A stretch of DNA of 64,000 nt. Source: Gluconacetobacter tumulicola. Its GTDB lineage: Bacteria > Pseudomonadota > Alphaproteobacteria > Acetobacterales > Acetobacteraceae. The position numbers and the translations under genes were made by a program. Shown here one piece after another: positions 42,769 to 51,713 of this stretch; within the stretch, counting starts at the first letter, position 1, and every line of letters begins with the position of its first letter. The stretch lies in NCBI RefSeq assembly GCF_014174215.1, contig NZ_JABEQL010000005.1:160604-224603 (forward strand). Direction: 5' to 3'. The notes beneath the pieces were generated by a model that worked only from the letters and a program-made list of their open reading frames with translations, was not told where the DNA came from and did not search any database.

Positions 42769-44538
42769 TTATGCGCCGCGCTTGCGCGACGATGACGGGC
42801 CGGCCGCCGGACGACGCCGGGGGGCGCCGGACGGGGGGGCGCCACGGGGGCCACGTCCACGCGGCGCGCCGCCGGGGCCGCGATCGCCGTCTCGGCCACC
42901 GCCGCCGCCGGCCGGGGCCTGTGCCGGGCTGATCTGGACCTCGTCGGAATCGGTGGCGGCGACGCAGGCGCTGAAGCGCTCGGCCGAGGCCGTGGCGATT
43001 TCGAACAGCGTATGGTCGCCGGCGATGCGGATCGAGCCGATTTCGTTCTTGCGCACGCCGCCCAGGCGGCAGATTAGCGGCACCAGCCATTTCGGATCGG
43101 CCTTGTCCTGCCGTCCGACGCTCATGGAGAACCACACGCCGTCGCCGCGCGGGCCCTGTTCGTCGCGGGTCGGGCGCTCGCGGCGGGCGGCGGGTTCGCC
43201 GTCACGCGCCGGGCGGGGGGCGTCGACGCGCAGGGGGCGGATGTCCTCCGGGTCCGGCAGGCGGGCGCGGTACATCTGCAGCAGGGCGGTCGCCAGTTGT
43301 TCGGGGGTGCGGTCGGCGGCCAGGCGGGCGACCTGTTCCTCGTCACCGGGGGCAGCGGCTTCGGTCAGGCTCTGGTCGGTCAGCAGCCGTTCGAAATCCT
43401 GGGCGCGGATGGCATCGGCGGTGGGGACGGCGGTCCATTCCGCCGTGACCTTGGCCATGGCCAGCAGCCGCTCGGCGCGGCGGCGCATCGAGACCGGTAC
43501 GACCAGGGCGCACACGCCCTTGCGCCCGGCACGGCCGGTGCGGCCCGAACGATGCAGCAGGGTGGCGCTGTCGGTGGGCAGGCTGGCATGCACCACCAGG
43601 GCGAGTGCCGGAATGTCGATGCCGCGCGCCGCAACGTCGGTCGCGACGCAGACGCTGGCCTGGCCGGTGCGCAGGCTGTCGATGGCGCGGGTGCGCTCGT
43701 TCTGGCCCAGCTCACCCGACAGCGCGACCGAGGCGAAGCCGCGTTCGAGCAGCGCGCCCTGCATGTGGCGCACCAGTTCGCGGGTGGCGCAGAACACCAT
43801 GGAGGTGGGGCTGTCGGTATAGCGCAGGATGTTGACCACCGCCGGGATGATCTCACGCGGGTCGGTCAGCACGGCGCGGTAAGTGATGTCGGCATGCTGG
43901 CGGGCGCCGGACAGCGTGTCGATGCGCAACGCGTCGCGCTGGTAGCGCCGCGCGAGCGAGGCGATTTCCTTGGCGATGGTGGCCGAGAACAGCAGCGTGC
44001 GGCGCGTGGCGGGCATCGCGTCCAGCAACTGCTCCAGTTCCTCGCGGAAGCCGAGGTCCAGCATCTCGTCGGCTTCGTCCAGCACCACGACGCGCAGTTC
44101 GGACAGGACCAGCCGGCCGCGGCGCTGGTGATCGCAGAGCCGTCCGGGGGTGCCGACGACGATATGGGCGCCGAGTTCCAGCGCCCGTGCCTCGCGCCGC
44201 GCGTCCATGCCGCCGATGCACGAGACGATGCGCCCGCCCGCCGGCGCGTACAGCCATGTCAGTTCGCGCTGGACCTGCATGGCCAGCTCGCGCGTGGGGG
44301 CGACGATGACGGCCAAGGGCGCGCCGGCGGGCCCGAACCGTTCCGCCCCGCCCAGCAGGGTGTCGGCCATTGCCAGCCCGAACGCCACCGTCTTGCCCGA
44401 TCCGGTCTGGGCCGACACCAGCAGATCCTTGCCGTCCGCCGCGACATCCAGCACGGCCTGCTGGACCGGTGTGGGCTCGTCATAGCCGCGCGCGTCGAGC
44501 GCGCGCCGAAGGGCGGGGTGGGTTTCGGGAAAAGGCAT
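42769..44538 (-). CDS. DEAD-box ATP-dependent RNA helicase
   Basis: A 589-residue helicase. Motifs in order: Q motif EPTPVQQAVLDVAADGKDLL, I SAQTGSGKT, Ia APTRELAMQV, II VVLDEADEMLDLGF, III LLFSATIAKEIASLA, V CVATDVAARGIDIPAL and VI LLHRSGRTGRAGRKG. A DbpA-type RNA-binding domain follows (LVPLICRLGGVRKNEIGSIR), and the tail is Gly/Arg/Pro-rich. This is the DeaD/CsdA layout, acting in ribosome assembly or cold adaptation. The start MPFPETHPALRRAL is preferred; codons at 44550 and 44568 are alternatives. Confidence 0.94.
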   Translation of the reverse strand: MPFPETHPALRRALDARGYDEPTPVQQAVLDVAADGKDLLVSAQTGSGKTVAFGLAMADTLLGGAERFGPAGAPLAVIVAPTRELAMQVQRELTWLYAPAGGRIVSCIGGMDARREARALELGAHIVVGTPGRLCDHQRRGRLVLSELRVVVLDEADEMLDLGFREELEQLLDAMPATRRTLLFSATIAKEIASLARRYQRDALRIDTLSGARQHADITYRAVLTDPREIIPAVVNILRYTDSPTSMVFCATRELVRHMQGALLERGFASVALSGELGQNERTRAIDSLRTGQASVCVATDVAARGIDIPALALVVHASLPTDSATLLHRSGRTGRAGRKGVCALVVPVSMRRRAERLLAMAKVTAEWTAVPTADAIRAQDFERLLTDQSLTEAAAPGDEEQVARLAADRTPEQLATALLQMYRARLPDPEDIRPLRVDAPRPARDGEPAARRERPTRDEQGPRGDGVWFSMSVGRQDKADPKWLVPLICRLGGVRKNEIGSIRIAGDHTLFEIATASAERFSACVAATDSDEVQISPAQAPAGGGGGRDGDRGPGGAPRGRGPRGAPPSGAPRRRPAAGPSSSRKRGA

Positions 44539-44709
44539 GGGGCGGATCATCCGGACAGAAGAAGCCACGTCGCGACGTGGCGCGAGACAGGCAAGGGCAC
44601 AATGGCGGGATCGCGCTCCATAAAGAATCGCAGCCGAAAATACCAGAGCGAAAGCGCCGTCGCGTCGCAGGGGCCTGCCCTGCGCCCGGCAGGGGGCGAC
44701 CCTGTGGAA

Positions 44710-45696
44710 TCAGGGAACCAGGACGGCCGCGCCCTCGAACCGTCCGGCGCGCAGGTCGTCCAGCGCGCGATTGGCATCGCGCAGGGGGTAGCGCGTCGTG
44801 CTGGTGCGAATGCCGATTTTCGGCGCCAGGGACAGGAAATCGATCCCGTCCTGTCGCGTCAGGTTGGCGACCGAGACCAGTTGCCGTTCCTCCCACAGCA
44901 GATCGTAGGAAAAGGCCGGGATCTCGCTCATATGGATGCCGGCGCAGACGACGCGTCCGCCCTTGCGCACCGCGCGCAGGGCGGCGGGTACCAGCGCGCC
45001 CACCGGCGCGAAGATGATGGCGGCATCCAGCGGTTCGGGCGGCAGTTCGTCCGATCCGCCGGCCCAGACCGCGCCGAGGCCGCGTGCGAAATCCTGCGTT
45101 GCGCGGTCGCCCGGGCGGGTGAAGCCGTACACTTTGCGGCCCTGCCAGATCGCGACCTGGGCGATGATATGGGCGGCGGCGCCGAAGCCGTAGAGGCCCA
45201 GCGTCCCTGCGTCCTCGCCCGCCATCACCAGCGATCGCCAGCCGATCAGGCCCGCGCATAGCAGGGGGGCCAGCGCGACATCGTCGCCTTCCTCGCCCAG
45301 TGGAAAGGCATATTGCGCATCGGCGATGGCGGCGGTGGCATAGCCGCCATCGCGCGTGTAGCCGGTGAAGAGCGGGTGGTCGCAGAGATTTTCGTGGCCG
45401 GTGTGGCAGTAGCGGCAGACGCCGCAGGTATGGCCAAGCCAGGGAATGCCCACCCGCTGCCCCAGTTGCAGGCCCTGCACCCCTTCGCCCAGCGCGTCGA
45501 TCCGCCCTACGATCTCGTGCCCCGGTATGACCGGGTGGCCGGGAAAGGGCAGGTCGCCGTCCACCACATGCAGGTCGGTGCGGCAGACGCCGCAGGCGCA
45601 GACCCGCACCCGGATCTGGCCGGGGCCGGGCTGGCGGTCGGGCAGTTCGACCCATTGCAGTGGGGTGTGCGGGGCATCCAGTCTCATCGCATGCAT
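44710..45696 (-). CDS. Zinc-dependent alcohol dehydrogenase (AdhA-like)
   Basis: A 328-residue MDR alcohol dehydrogenase. The catalytic zinc Cys is in VCACGVCRTDLHVVDGDLPF with GHEIVG downstream; the structural zinc lobe is CGVCRYCHTGHENLC. The cofactor fold appears at LGLYGFGAAAHIIAQVAIWQ. The end AGRFEGAAVLVP is the family's. It oxidises primary alcohols or reduces aldehydes. A Fur-box-like sequence lies about 285 bases upstream, with a short open frame between, so iron control is possible. Confidence 0.92.
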   Translation of the reverse strand: MHAMRLDAPHTPLQWVELPDRQPGPGQIRVRVCACGVCRTDLHVVDGDLPFPGHPVIPGHEIVGRIDALGEGVQGLQLGQRVGIPWLGHTCGVCRYCHTGHENLCDHPLFTGYTRDGGYATAAIADAQYAFPLGEEGDDVALAPLLCAGLIGWRSLVMAGEDAGTLGLYGFGAAAHIIAQVAIWQGRKVYGFTRPGDRATQDFARGLGAVWAGGSDELPPEPLDAAIIFAPVGALVPAALRAVRKGGRVVCAGIHMSEIPAFSYDLLWEERQLVSVANLTRQDGIDFLSLAPKIGIRTSTTRYPLRDANRALDDLRAGRFEGAAVLVP

Positions 45697-46216
45697 GGTC
45701 GGGTCTCCGGCGCGTTGGTCGGGATTGCCTGCTCATTCCATCATGTCGGCATGGCCCTGCGCTATGATCTGGATCAGCGCGCCCAGGCGATGACCCGATC
45801 GTGATTCCAGAGGGGGACGCGTGGGGTCGGGCCAGGGTGACGGGGAGAGAGGGCGGTCGCGACGGGGAGATGGCCCACCGGTCCGATCGTGGGCCAGCAG
45901 GGAGGAGATCAGGGTGGAACCGGTCGAGAGGTGGCGCTGCATCCGGGACTCCATCGGGCAAGGTGTGATACTCATTATATTCAAATGATAATCATTCTCA
46001 AGTAGAATGCCGCGATCGTCATAACAGAGTTGCGAGGACTGCTAGGCAGCCTCCGTGCGGGCCGGTATGACATTGGGCCCGGATTTCGCGGCCTGCGCAT
46101 CGCGCGGCCAGGACAGGGCGGGGACAGGCCGGGGACAGGCCGGGACCGCCAGGTTCCTCCGGGCCCAATGACGTGTTTCGCCCCCGTAGGCAGGAAGAAC
46201 CAAGAGGAAAAGCCGT
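45697..46216. other. Divergent intergenic region, alcohol dehydrogenase / icd
   Basis: The 520 bases should contain promoters for both neighbours. A Fur-box-like site lies at 45981-45999. To its left a leftward frame of 80 codons (ATG at 45975, stop at 45733) is open right up to the alcohol dehydrogenase; its product (SITPCPMESRMQRHLSTGST onwards) matches no family I know and has no Shine-Dalgarno, so I do not call it a gene. Confidence 0.4.
45981..45999. promoter_or_regulatory. Candidate Fur box
   Basis: TCAAATGATAATCATTCTC matches the classic 19-bp Fur consensus GATAATGATAATCATTATC at 15 of 19 positions, including the whole central ATGATAATCATT. It lies between divergent genes, 218 bases before icd and about 285 before the alcohol dehydrogenase. 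Which gene it controls is unclear. Confidence 0.55.
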
Positions 46217-47437
46217 ATGGCCAAGATCAAGGTGAAGGAACCGGTCGTCGAACTCGACGGCGATGAGATGACGCGGATCATCTGGAGCTTCATCAAGGAG
46301 AAGCTGATTCTCCCGTATCTCGATATCGACCTGAAATATTACGATCTGGGAATCGAGCACCGCGACGCCACCGACGACCAGGTGACCGTCGAGGCCGCCG
46401 AGGCGATCAAGACATACCGGGTCGGCGTGAAGTGCGCGACGATCACCCCCGACGAGGCCCGCGTGACCGAGTTCGGGCTGAAGAAGATGTGGCGCTCGCC
46501 CAACGGCACGATCCGCAACATCCTCGACGGCACGATCTTCCGCGAGCCGATCATCTGCTCCAACGTGCCGCGCCTGGTGCCGCACTGGACGCAGCCGATC
46601 GTCATCGGCCGCCATGCCTATGGCGACATCTATCGCGCCACCGAGACCAAGATCCCCGGCCCCGGCAAGGTCACCCTGACCTATACGCCGGCCGACGGCA
46701 GCGCGCCGGTCACGCTGGACGTGCATGATTTCAAGGGCCCCGGCGTCGCGCTGGGCATGCACAATACCCGCGCCTCGATCGAGGGCTTTGCCCGCGCGTC
46801 GCTGACCTATGGCCGCGACCGCAAGCTGCCGGTCTACCTGTCGACCAAGAACACGATCCTGAAGGCCTATGACGGCATGTTCAAGGACGTGTTCCAGGAG
46901 ATCTACGACGCCGAGTTCAAGGCCGATTTCGAGACGCTGGGCCTGACCTACGAGCATCGCCTGATCGACGACATGGTGGCCTCGGCCCTGAAATGGAGCG
47001 GCGGCTATGTCTGGGCGTGCAAGAACTATGACGGCGATGTGGAGAGCGACATCGTGGCGCAGGGCTTCGGCAGCCTGGGGCTGATGACCTCCGTCCTGCT
47101 GAACCCGACCGGCGACGTGGTGGAATCCGAGGCCGCGCATGGCACGGTGACGCGCCATTATCGCGAGCACCAGAAGGGCCGGCCGACCAGCACCAACCCG
47201 ATCGCCTCGATCTTCGCCTGGACGCGCGGCCTGGCCTATCGCGGCCGGTTCGACAACACGCCCGACGTGACCCATTTCGCCGAGACGCTGGAACGCGTCT
47301 GCGTCGAGACGGTCGAGGCGGGCCAGATGACCAAGGACCTGGCCCTGCTGATCGGGCCGGACGCGAAGTGGCTGACGACCCAGGACTTCCTGGCGGTGCT
47401 GGACACCAACCTGCGCAAGGCGATTGCGGCCGGTTGA
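46217..47437 (+). CDS. icd: NADP-dependent isocitrate dehydrogenase
   Basis: A 406-residue enzyme of the eukaryotic-like NADP-IDH subfamily: [20 protein letters not shown] at the start, then [20 protein letters not shown] with the substrate-binding Ser/Asn and Arg, [20 protein letters not shown] with the catalytic Lys region, and [40 protein letters not shown] carries the NADP-specifying residues. It converts isocitrate to 2-oxoglutarate in the TCA cycle. The gene is monocistronic, closed by a strong terminator. Confidence 0.97.
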   Translation: MAKIKVKEPVVELDGDEMTRIIWSFIKEKLILPYLDIDLKYYDLGIEHRDATDDQVTVEAAEAIKTYRVGVKCATITPDEARVTEFGLKKMWRSPNGTIRNILDGTIFREPIICSNVPRLVPHWTQPIVIGRHAYGDIYRATETKIPGPGKVTLTYTPADGSAPVTLDVHDFKGPGVALGMHNTRASIEGFARASLTYGRDRKLPVYLSTKNTILKAYDGMFKDVFQEIYDAEFKADFETLGLTYEHRLIDDMVASALKWSGGYVWACKNYDGDVESDIVAQGFGSLGLMTSVLLNPTGDVVESEAAHGTVTRHYREHQKGRPTSTNPIASIFAWTRGLAYRGRFDNTPDVTHFAETLERVCVETVEAGQMTKDLALLIGPDAKWLTTQDFLAVLDTNLRKAIAAG

Positions 47438-47445
47438 TGCATAAG

Positions 47446-47477
47446 GCGGCCGGGCTTTCGGGCCCGGCCGCTTTCTT
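47446..47477 (+). terminator. Rho-independent terminator of icd
   Basis: GCGGCCGGGC and GCCCGGCCGC form a perfect 10-bp stem around a 6-base loop, followed by TTTCTT. It begins 9 bases after the icd stop. Confidence 0.85.
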
Positions 47478-47700
47478 ATTGATCGAGTATGGCGACTGCT
47501 GTCGCGAAGCTCGGCGCCAGGGGCAGGAGCGGCGTCAGCGTTGCCTGCCAGGCGTGGTGGAGATCGGCCTTGCCTGCATAGACCACGGCCGAAGGGCGGT
47601 TGTTCCGGTCCAGTTCCTGGAGCCAGCCGCCCTGTCCGCGGTCGATCATGTGCAGGTCGATATAGTCCCAGATCGTGCGGTACCGGCGTTCTTCTTGAAG
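47476..47700 (-). pseudogene. AGE-family (N-acylglucosamine 2-epimerase / mannose isomerase) C-terminal remnant
   Basis: A leftward frame ending at TAA 47476-47478 reads RTIWDYIDLHMIDRGQGGWL and then QELDRNNRPSAVVYAGKADLHHAWQATLTPLLPLAP. The W-D-Y-I-D-x-H, GGW, KADL-x-H and Q-A-T-L-x-P-L-L-P pattern is the C-terminus of AGE-family sugar epimerases. The 300 or so residues that should precede it are absent; sequence further right lacks homology. It is a fragment left by a deletion, convergent with icd. Confidence 0.65.
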
Positions 47701-47895
47701 GGAAGAGCCAGAAAAATTCCTGATTGCGCGGCAGGTTCAGCCATTTTGAAAATGGCGATGGGGCATCTCTGCGATCAGTGGTGCATTGCCGGCAGTGTCG
47801 AAGGGGACGAGGTCGCCAGGAGCGGCCCCCGGGCACCATTCAATCCCGCAAATCGTAAACGCAGATAGGAATTTGGCGGCGCCACGACGCGCCAC

Positions 47896-48063
47896 CTATT
47901 TTCCTTCCTCAATGTCCTTCATCGTCCGCTCGAACTCGGCATCGGCTTCTTTGGCATCGCGGCTGCCTTTGGGGCTTTCCTCGGTCGCTGCCTGGTTGTC
48001 GACCCACAGCCACAGACCAAACAGAACCGCAGAGATGAGCGCACCAATCCCGAACAAAAACAT
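47896..48063 (-). CDS. Small single-pass membrane protein (55 aa)
   Basis: The frame starts at ATG 48063, five bases after GGAGGA, and ends at TAG 47896-47898. The product MFLFGIGALISAVLFGLWLW begins with one membrane helix and continues as a charged tail, VDNQAATEESPKGSRDAKEA then DAEFERTMKDIEEGK. The strong Shine-Dalgarno and the sharp split between helix and charged part argue for a real gene. No family is recognised. It is isolated, between the epimerase remnant and the FemAB-like operon. Confidence 0.7.
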   Translation of the reverse strand: MFLFGIGALISAVLFGLWLWVDNQAATEESPKGSRDAKEADAEFERTMKDIEEGK

Positions 48064-48266
48064 GCATTCCTCCTTTCGTAGTTGGCTCTTGAAGGTAAAG
48101 GGCGAGCCGAACCGCGCGAGGTCAAGGGAATTTGCGGTTGAGGGCAGATTCGGCGAAGATCCGTAAAAATTCTGATCCGGTCAGGAGTTTTATACTGTGG
48201 GCACACGAGGGCCCTGAACGGATCAAAGTCTTTTTGCTTCTTTTTCTTCAGAAAAAGAAGAAATGC
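48064..48266. other. Intergenic region with AT-rich hairpin
   Basis: About 200 bases without a gene. At 48237-48260 CTTCTTTTTCT pairs perfectly with AGAAAAAGAAG around a two-base loop, just past the stop of the FemAB-like gene. It may act as a terminator for that leftward operon; the T-rich run before it gives no definite T-tract for either strand. Confidence 0.45.
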
Positions 48267-49424
48267 TCAGTCCTCACCCGCTGCGCGATAGGGCGACTGC
48301 GCATCCAGTTCCGCCATTTCGTGCAGCATGGCCTCGCGTTCGTGGACCACGAAATCGGCTACCGCGCGACGCAGGCCGGGGTGGGCGATCCAGTGGGCCG
48401 AATAGGTGGGGGTGGGGCGGTAGCCGCGCTGGATCTTGTGCTGGCCCTGGGCGCCGGCTTCGACCCGGCGGAGGCCGTGGGCGATGGCGAAATCGATGGC
48501 GCGGTAATAGCACAGCTCGAAATGCAGGAACGGGTAGTCGCCGTCGCAGCCCCAGTTGCGGCCGTAGAGCGTGTCCGTGCCCATCAGGTTCAGCGCGCCC
48601 GCGACCGGCGTGCCGTCGCGTTCGGCCAGCATCAGCACCACGCGGTCGCCCAGCCGTTCCGACAGCAGGGGGAAGAATTCGGGCGTGAGATAGGCGCTGC
48701 CCCATTTGCGATCGACGGTTGCGGTATAGAACCGGTAGAAATGCGCCCAGAGATCGGGGGTGATCGCGCGGCCCTGCACGGCGCGGAATGTCAGGCCGCA
48801 CTGATTGGCGTCCCGCCGTTCGCGCTTCAGGACCTTGCGCTTGCGCGAGGCGAGCGTGGCCAGGAAATCGTCGAAGCTGGCATAGCCGCCATTGTCCCAG
48901 TGGAACTGGACCCCGAGCCGTTGCAGCCAGCCGGCCTCGCCCAGCAGCGTGTATTCGTCCTCGGTGCAGAAGGTGACATGGACCGAGGAGACGCCCAGTT
49001 CGGTGGCGGCCTGGCGCAGGGCGCCGGCCAGGGCCTGACGCAGGCCCGCACTGTCCGCTGCGTCGGGACGCACCAGCAGCCGGGGGCCCGGCACCGGCGA
49101 GAACGGTACCGCGACCTGCAATTTGGGATAATAATCGCCGCCGGCCTGCTCGAACGCGCGCGCCCAGGTCTGGTCGAAGACATATTCGCCGTAGGAATGC
49201 GATTTGGCATACATCGGCGCCGCCGCCAGCAGGCGGCCGGCGGCGTCGCGGATGGCGGCGTACTGCGGCAGCCAGCCGGTGCGCGGGCCGGTCGATCCGC
49301 TGTCTTCCAGTGCCGAGAGAAAGGCGTGGCTGACGAATGGATTGTCGGGGCCGGCGCAGGCATCCCATTCCGTCGCCGGGATGTCGGCGATGGCGGGATG
49401 CAGGCTCAGGGTCAGGGCGGTCAT
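48267..49424 (-). CDS. FemAB-like GNAT-fold peptidogalycan biosynthesis/acyltransferase protein (COG3146 type)
   Basis: A 385-residue protein. It begins LSLHPAIADIPATEWDACAG followed by DNPFVSHAFLSALEDSG, then SHSYGEYVFDQTWARAFEQA, SRKRKVLKRERRDANQCGLT and YGRNWGCDGDYPFLHFELCY, and ends with QGQHKIQRGYRPTPTYSAHW. These blocks define the FemAB_like family (DUF482), predicted double-GNAT acyltransferases. The ATG at 49424 is preferred over an upstream extension rich in Arg, Pro and Ser. It follows the RidA gene by 16 bases, probably as one operon. Its acceptor is not known. Confidence 0.88.
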   Translation of the reverse strand: MTALTLSLHPAIADIPATEWDACAGPDNPFVSHAFLSALEDSGSTGPRTGWLPQYAAIRDAAGRLLAAAPMYAKSHSYGEYVFDQTWARAFEQAGGDYYPKLQVAVPFSPVPGPRLLVRPDAADSAGLRQALAGALRQAATELGVSSVHVTFCTEDEYTLLGEAGWLQRLGVQFHWDNGGYASFDDFLATLASRKRKVLKRERRDANQCGLTFRAVQGRAITPDLWAHFYRFYTATVDRKWGSAYLTPEFFPLLSERLGDRVVLMLAERDGTPVAGALNLMGTDTLYGRNWGCDGDYPFLHFELCYYRAIDFAIAHGLRRVEAGAQGQHKIQRGYRPTPTYSAHWIAHPGLRRAVADFVVHEREAMLHEMAELDAQSPYRAAGED

Positions 49425-49440
49425 GTCCGCGCCGCCCGGG

Positions 49441-49905
49441 TCAGGCGATCTCGAACAGGCCTTCGACCTCGACGGCGGCATCGAGCGGCAGGGACGGCAC
49501 GCCGATGGTCGAGCGTGCGTGCAGGCCGGCATCGCCGAAGATCGCGACCGCGAGGTCCGAGGCGCCGTTCATCACCGTGGCATGCTGGGTGAAATCGGGC
49601 ACGCAGGCGATGAAGCCGCCCAGGCGGACGACGCGGCGTACCCGCGACAGGTCGCCCACCGCGGCGCGGACCTGGGCGATCACGTTGATCATGGCGTAGC
49701 GGGCGGCTTCGACCCCGACCTCGACCGCGACGTCGGCGCCGAGCTTGCCGGTGGCGAACAGCTTGCCGTCGGCCAGCGGCAACTGGCCGGAGACGACCAG
49801 CAGCGACCCGCTGAGCACGGTGGCGACATAGGTGGCGACGGGGGCGGGGGGCACGGGCAGGATGATGCCGTGCCGGTCCAGGCGGGTTTCGGGTGTGTCG
49901 GTCAT
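49441..49905 (-). CDS. RidA-family enamine/imine deaminase
   Basis: A 154-residue YjgF/YER057c/UK114 protein. It has VVSGQLPLADGKLFATGKLG, then AMINVIAQVRAAVGDLSRVR, VVRLGGFIACVPDFTQHATV and STIGVPSLPLDAAVEVEGLF. The Arg preceding S-T-I-G-V and the terminal Glu are in the usual positions of the active site. RidA proteins hydrolyse reactive 2-aminoacrylate-type enamines. This longer form is typical of the RidA_C-like branch in alphaproteobacteria. It precedes the FemAB-like gene. Confidence 0.92.
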   Translation of the reverse strand: MTDTPETRLDRHGIILPVPPAPVATYVATVLSGSLLVVSGQLPLADGKLFATGKLGADVAVEVGVEAARYAMINVIAQVRAAVGDLSRVRRVVRLGGFIACVPDFTQHATVMNGASDLAVAIFGDAGLHARSTIGVPSLPLDAAVEVEGLFEIA

Positions 49906-49954
49906 GAACGGGGCTCCTTGTCCGAAACGGGCGGGCGGCTTTTCAAACGGCCAT

Positions 49955-51526
49955 TCAGCCGACCAGGCGCAGTCTGCCGCGCCGGGTGGTATTGTCCCCC
50001 TTCGTTTCGGGGAAATCCAGCGGCAGCATCGGCGCCGGGATGTCGGTCAGCTCGTCCTGATGCGGCGCGTCGGGCAGTCTGTGGCCCAGATAGGCATCCG
50101 ACAAGGCCCGGAACGCGTAATCCAGCATCGAGGTCGCGTAGGAGGCGACCGGATCGCCCTCGACCGTGCCGGCGGGGCCGAAACGGGTATAGGCGAAGGC
50201 ATCCACATATTCGTCCAGCGGGGCGCCATATTGCAGGCCGATGCTGACGGCCTGGCCCAGCGCGTCCAGCAGGCCGCGCGTCATCGGCCCCTCGCGCGCC
50301 GGGGTGATCGTGACCTCGCCCAGCGACCCGTCCTCATATTCGCCGGTGCGCAGGAACAGGCGGTGGCCGCCGACGCTGGCCTTCTGCGTGAAGCCGCCGT
50401 GACGGGCGGGCAGATGCCGCCGCACCCCGCGATCGAGGGCCAGCCGGGCGCGCAGGGTGGGGATGGCCGTCGGGTCCGGCCGGGCCGGCATGCGGTCGAC
50501 GAAGCCTGCCAGCGCGCGATGCATTGCCTTGTGGGCCTCGATATCCGGCAGGGGCAGCACGCTTTCCCCCGCCAGGGCGGCGGCGAAGGCGGCCTCGGGC
50601 GTCAGGCCCCGCGCGGTCAGGCGCGACAGGGTGCTGGCGGCCAGTCGGCCATCGGGGCGGAGCGGCGAGAAGATGGGCGCGAGGCCGCAGGCCTCGACCC
50701 CCAGCAGGGCGTCGATCGGGCCGGGGGCGGAAAAGCCGGTCTCGATCCGGGGCAGGGGGGTGTCGGTCTCGACCGCCGCGTCGCGCCAGACGGCGCGGGC
50801 GGTTTCCGCGAGGCCGGGGACGGTGCTGCGCGCGGGGGGCAGCAGCAGGGTGTCGGCCCCGCACCCCGCATGGGCGACCGAGGTTGCCAGCGATGCCAGG
50901 CTGCAGGCCACGTCGCGGCCGGCGTCGCTGTCATAATCCAGCCCCAGCGCCGCCAGGCAGGCATCGAGATTGGTCATCAGCAGGTCGCCGGCCACCGGCG
51001 CGGGGCCGGCCGGCTGGGGTTCGGGGGCGGTCCTGGCCTTGCGTCCGCGCGGCGCCGGGGGCGGCGCCAGGTCGGGGAAGGGCAGTTCGCCATTGCGTAG
51101 CGACGCCTTGCGTTCCGCCACGTCGCGCAGGACCAGGCAGAGCAGGCGCAGCGCGGCCACGAAATCCTCGGCCAGGAAGCCGCTGCCCGGCTGCACGAAG
51201 GCCGCCAGATTGACGACGAAGCCGGGCCGCCGGTCGTGCTGGCCGGTCCAGAGGGATTCGGTCGGGGCCGCCTGGCGCAGCATGAGAAGGCAGGACAGCG
51301 ACCGGGCCTGCGTGGCCAGGGAGTCGACGGCCAGATCGTCCACCCAGCGCGCGGCTTCGGTCGCCAGGCGTGCCGCGCCACGGCCGGGTGCCAGGCGTGC
51401 CAGGGCCGCCGCTGCCTCGTCGTCCCAGTCGACGGGCAGGGTGACGGCGCGGAGGGCGTCGTCCGGGTCCGCGGCGGCCTGCGTGGTACGCATGCGCACG
51501 CCGTTCCAGTGGCTTCGGGCTGTCAT
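49955..51526 (-). CDS. NrdJ-like protein (class II ribonucleotide reductase C-terminal region, degenerate catalytic part)
   Basis: A 523-residue protein. Residues about 385-500 match the region near the end of adenosylcobalamin-dependent ribonucleotide reductase: GGHRLFLRTGEYEDGSLGEV, VSIGLQYGAPLDEYVDAFAY, TRFGPAGTVEGDPVASYATS and MLDYAFRALSDAYLG. The N-terminal 380 residues retain scraps (FVVNLAAFVQPGSGFLAEDF, HKAMHRALAGFVD) but no canonical active-site cysteine motif such as N-P-C-x-E is visible. It is far shorter than NrdJ (over 900 residues). The frame opens further to 51685; the ATG at 51526 is chosen because upstream sequence carries regulatory repeats. Confidence 0.75.
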   Translation of the reverse strand: MTARSHWNGVRMRTTQAAADPDDALRAVTLPVDWDDEAAAALARLAPGRGAARLATEAARWVDDLAVDSLATQARSLSCLLMLRQAAPTESLWTGQHDRRPGFVVNLAAFVQPGSGFLAEDFVAALRLLCLVLRDVAERKASLRNGELPFPDLAPPPAPRGRKARTAPEPQPAGPAPVAGDLLMTNLDACLAALGLDYDSDAGRDVACSLASLATSVAHAGCGADTLLLPPARSTVPGLAETARAVWRDAAVETDTPLPRIETGFSAPGPIDALLGVEACGLAPIFSPLRPDGRLAASTLSRLTARGLTPEAAFAAALAGESVLPLPDIEAHKAMHRALAGFVDRMPARPDPTAIPTLRARLALDRGVRRHLPARHGGFTQKASVGGHRLFLRTGEYEDGSLGEVTITPAREGPMTRGLLDALGQAVSIGLQYGAPLDEYVDAFAYTRFGPAGTVEGDPVASYATSMLDYAFRALSDAYLGHRLPDAPHQDELTDIPAPMLPLDFPETKGDNTTRRGRLRLVG

Positions 51527-51561
51527 GGCGTTCACTCTAGGCCCGCTTCGGGACGGGGCGG

Positions 51562-51610
51562 AAGCCGTATATGGTGGGTCCTGGACTATACAGACCACTG
51601 TATATTGTGG
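51562..51610 (-). promoter_or_regulatory. Pair of NrdR-box-like sites
   Basis: CCACTGTATATTGTGG at 51595-51610 matches the NrdR consensus ACACTATATATTGTGT at 13 of 16 positions. A related word, CCGTATATGGTGG at 51565-51577, lies with its core 33 bases away, close to the three-turn spacing of paired NrdR boxes. A 7-bp perfect inverted repeat TATACAG/CTGTATA (51587-51604) overlaps the first. The pair lies 36-84 bases upstream of the NrdJ-like gene. It could also affect the divergent NDUFA12 gene. Confidence 0.45.
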
Positions 51611-51713
51611 ATATGGGGGATAAGTTGGTGGTTTCCCGATCCCGGAGTTGTGAACGGCCGAGTCCCTGGCCACCGGGTGGACCACCCGCCGGAAAGAGGG
51701 TTATCCTCGGGAC

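Noticed and set aside
45733..45975. HemP-like or other small iron-regulated gene after the Fur box
   Set aside because: The frame lacks the HemP C-terminal motif and a Shine-Dalgarno, so it is mentioned only as an open possibility.
46019..47839. 606-codon open frame on the minus strand opposite icd
   Set aside because: It is a shadow of icd in GC-rich DNA; no family motif, and icd itself is unmistakable. Only the separate short frame at 47476-47700 has homology.
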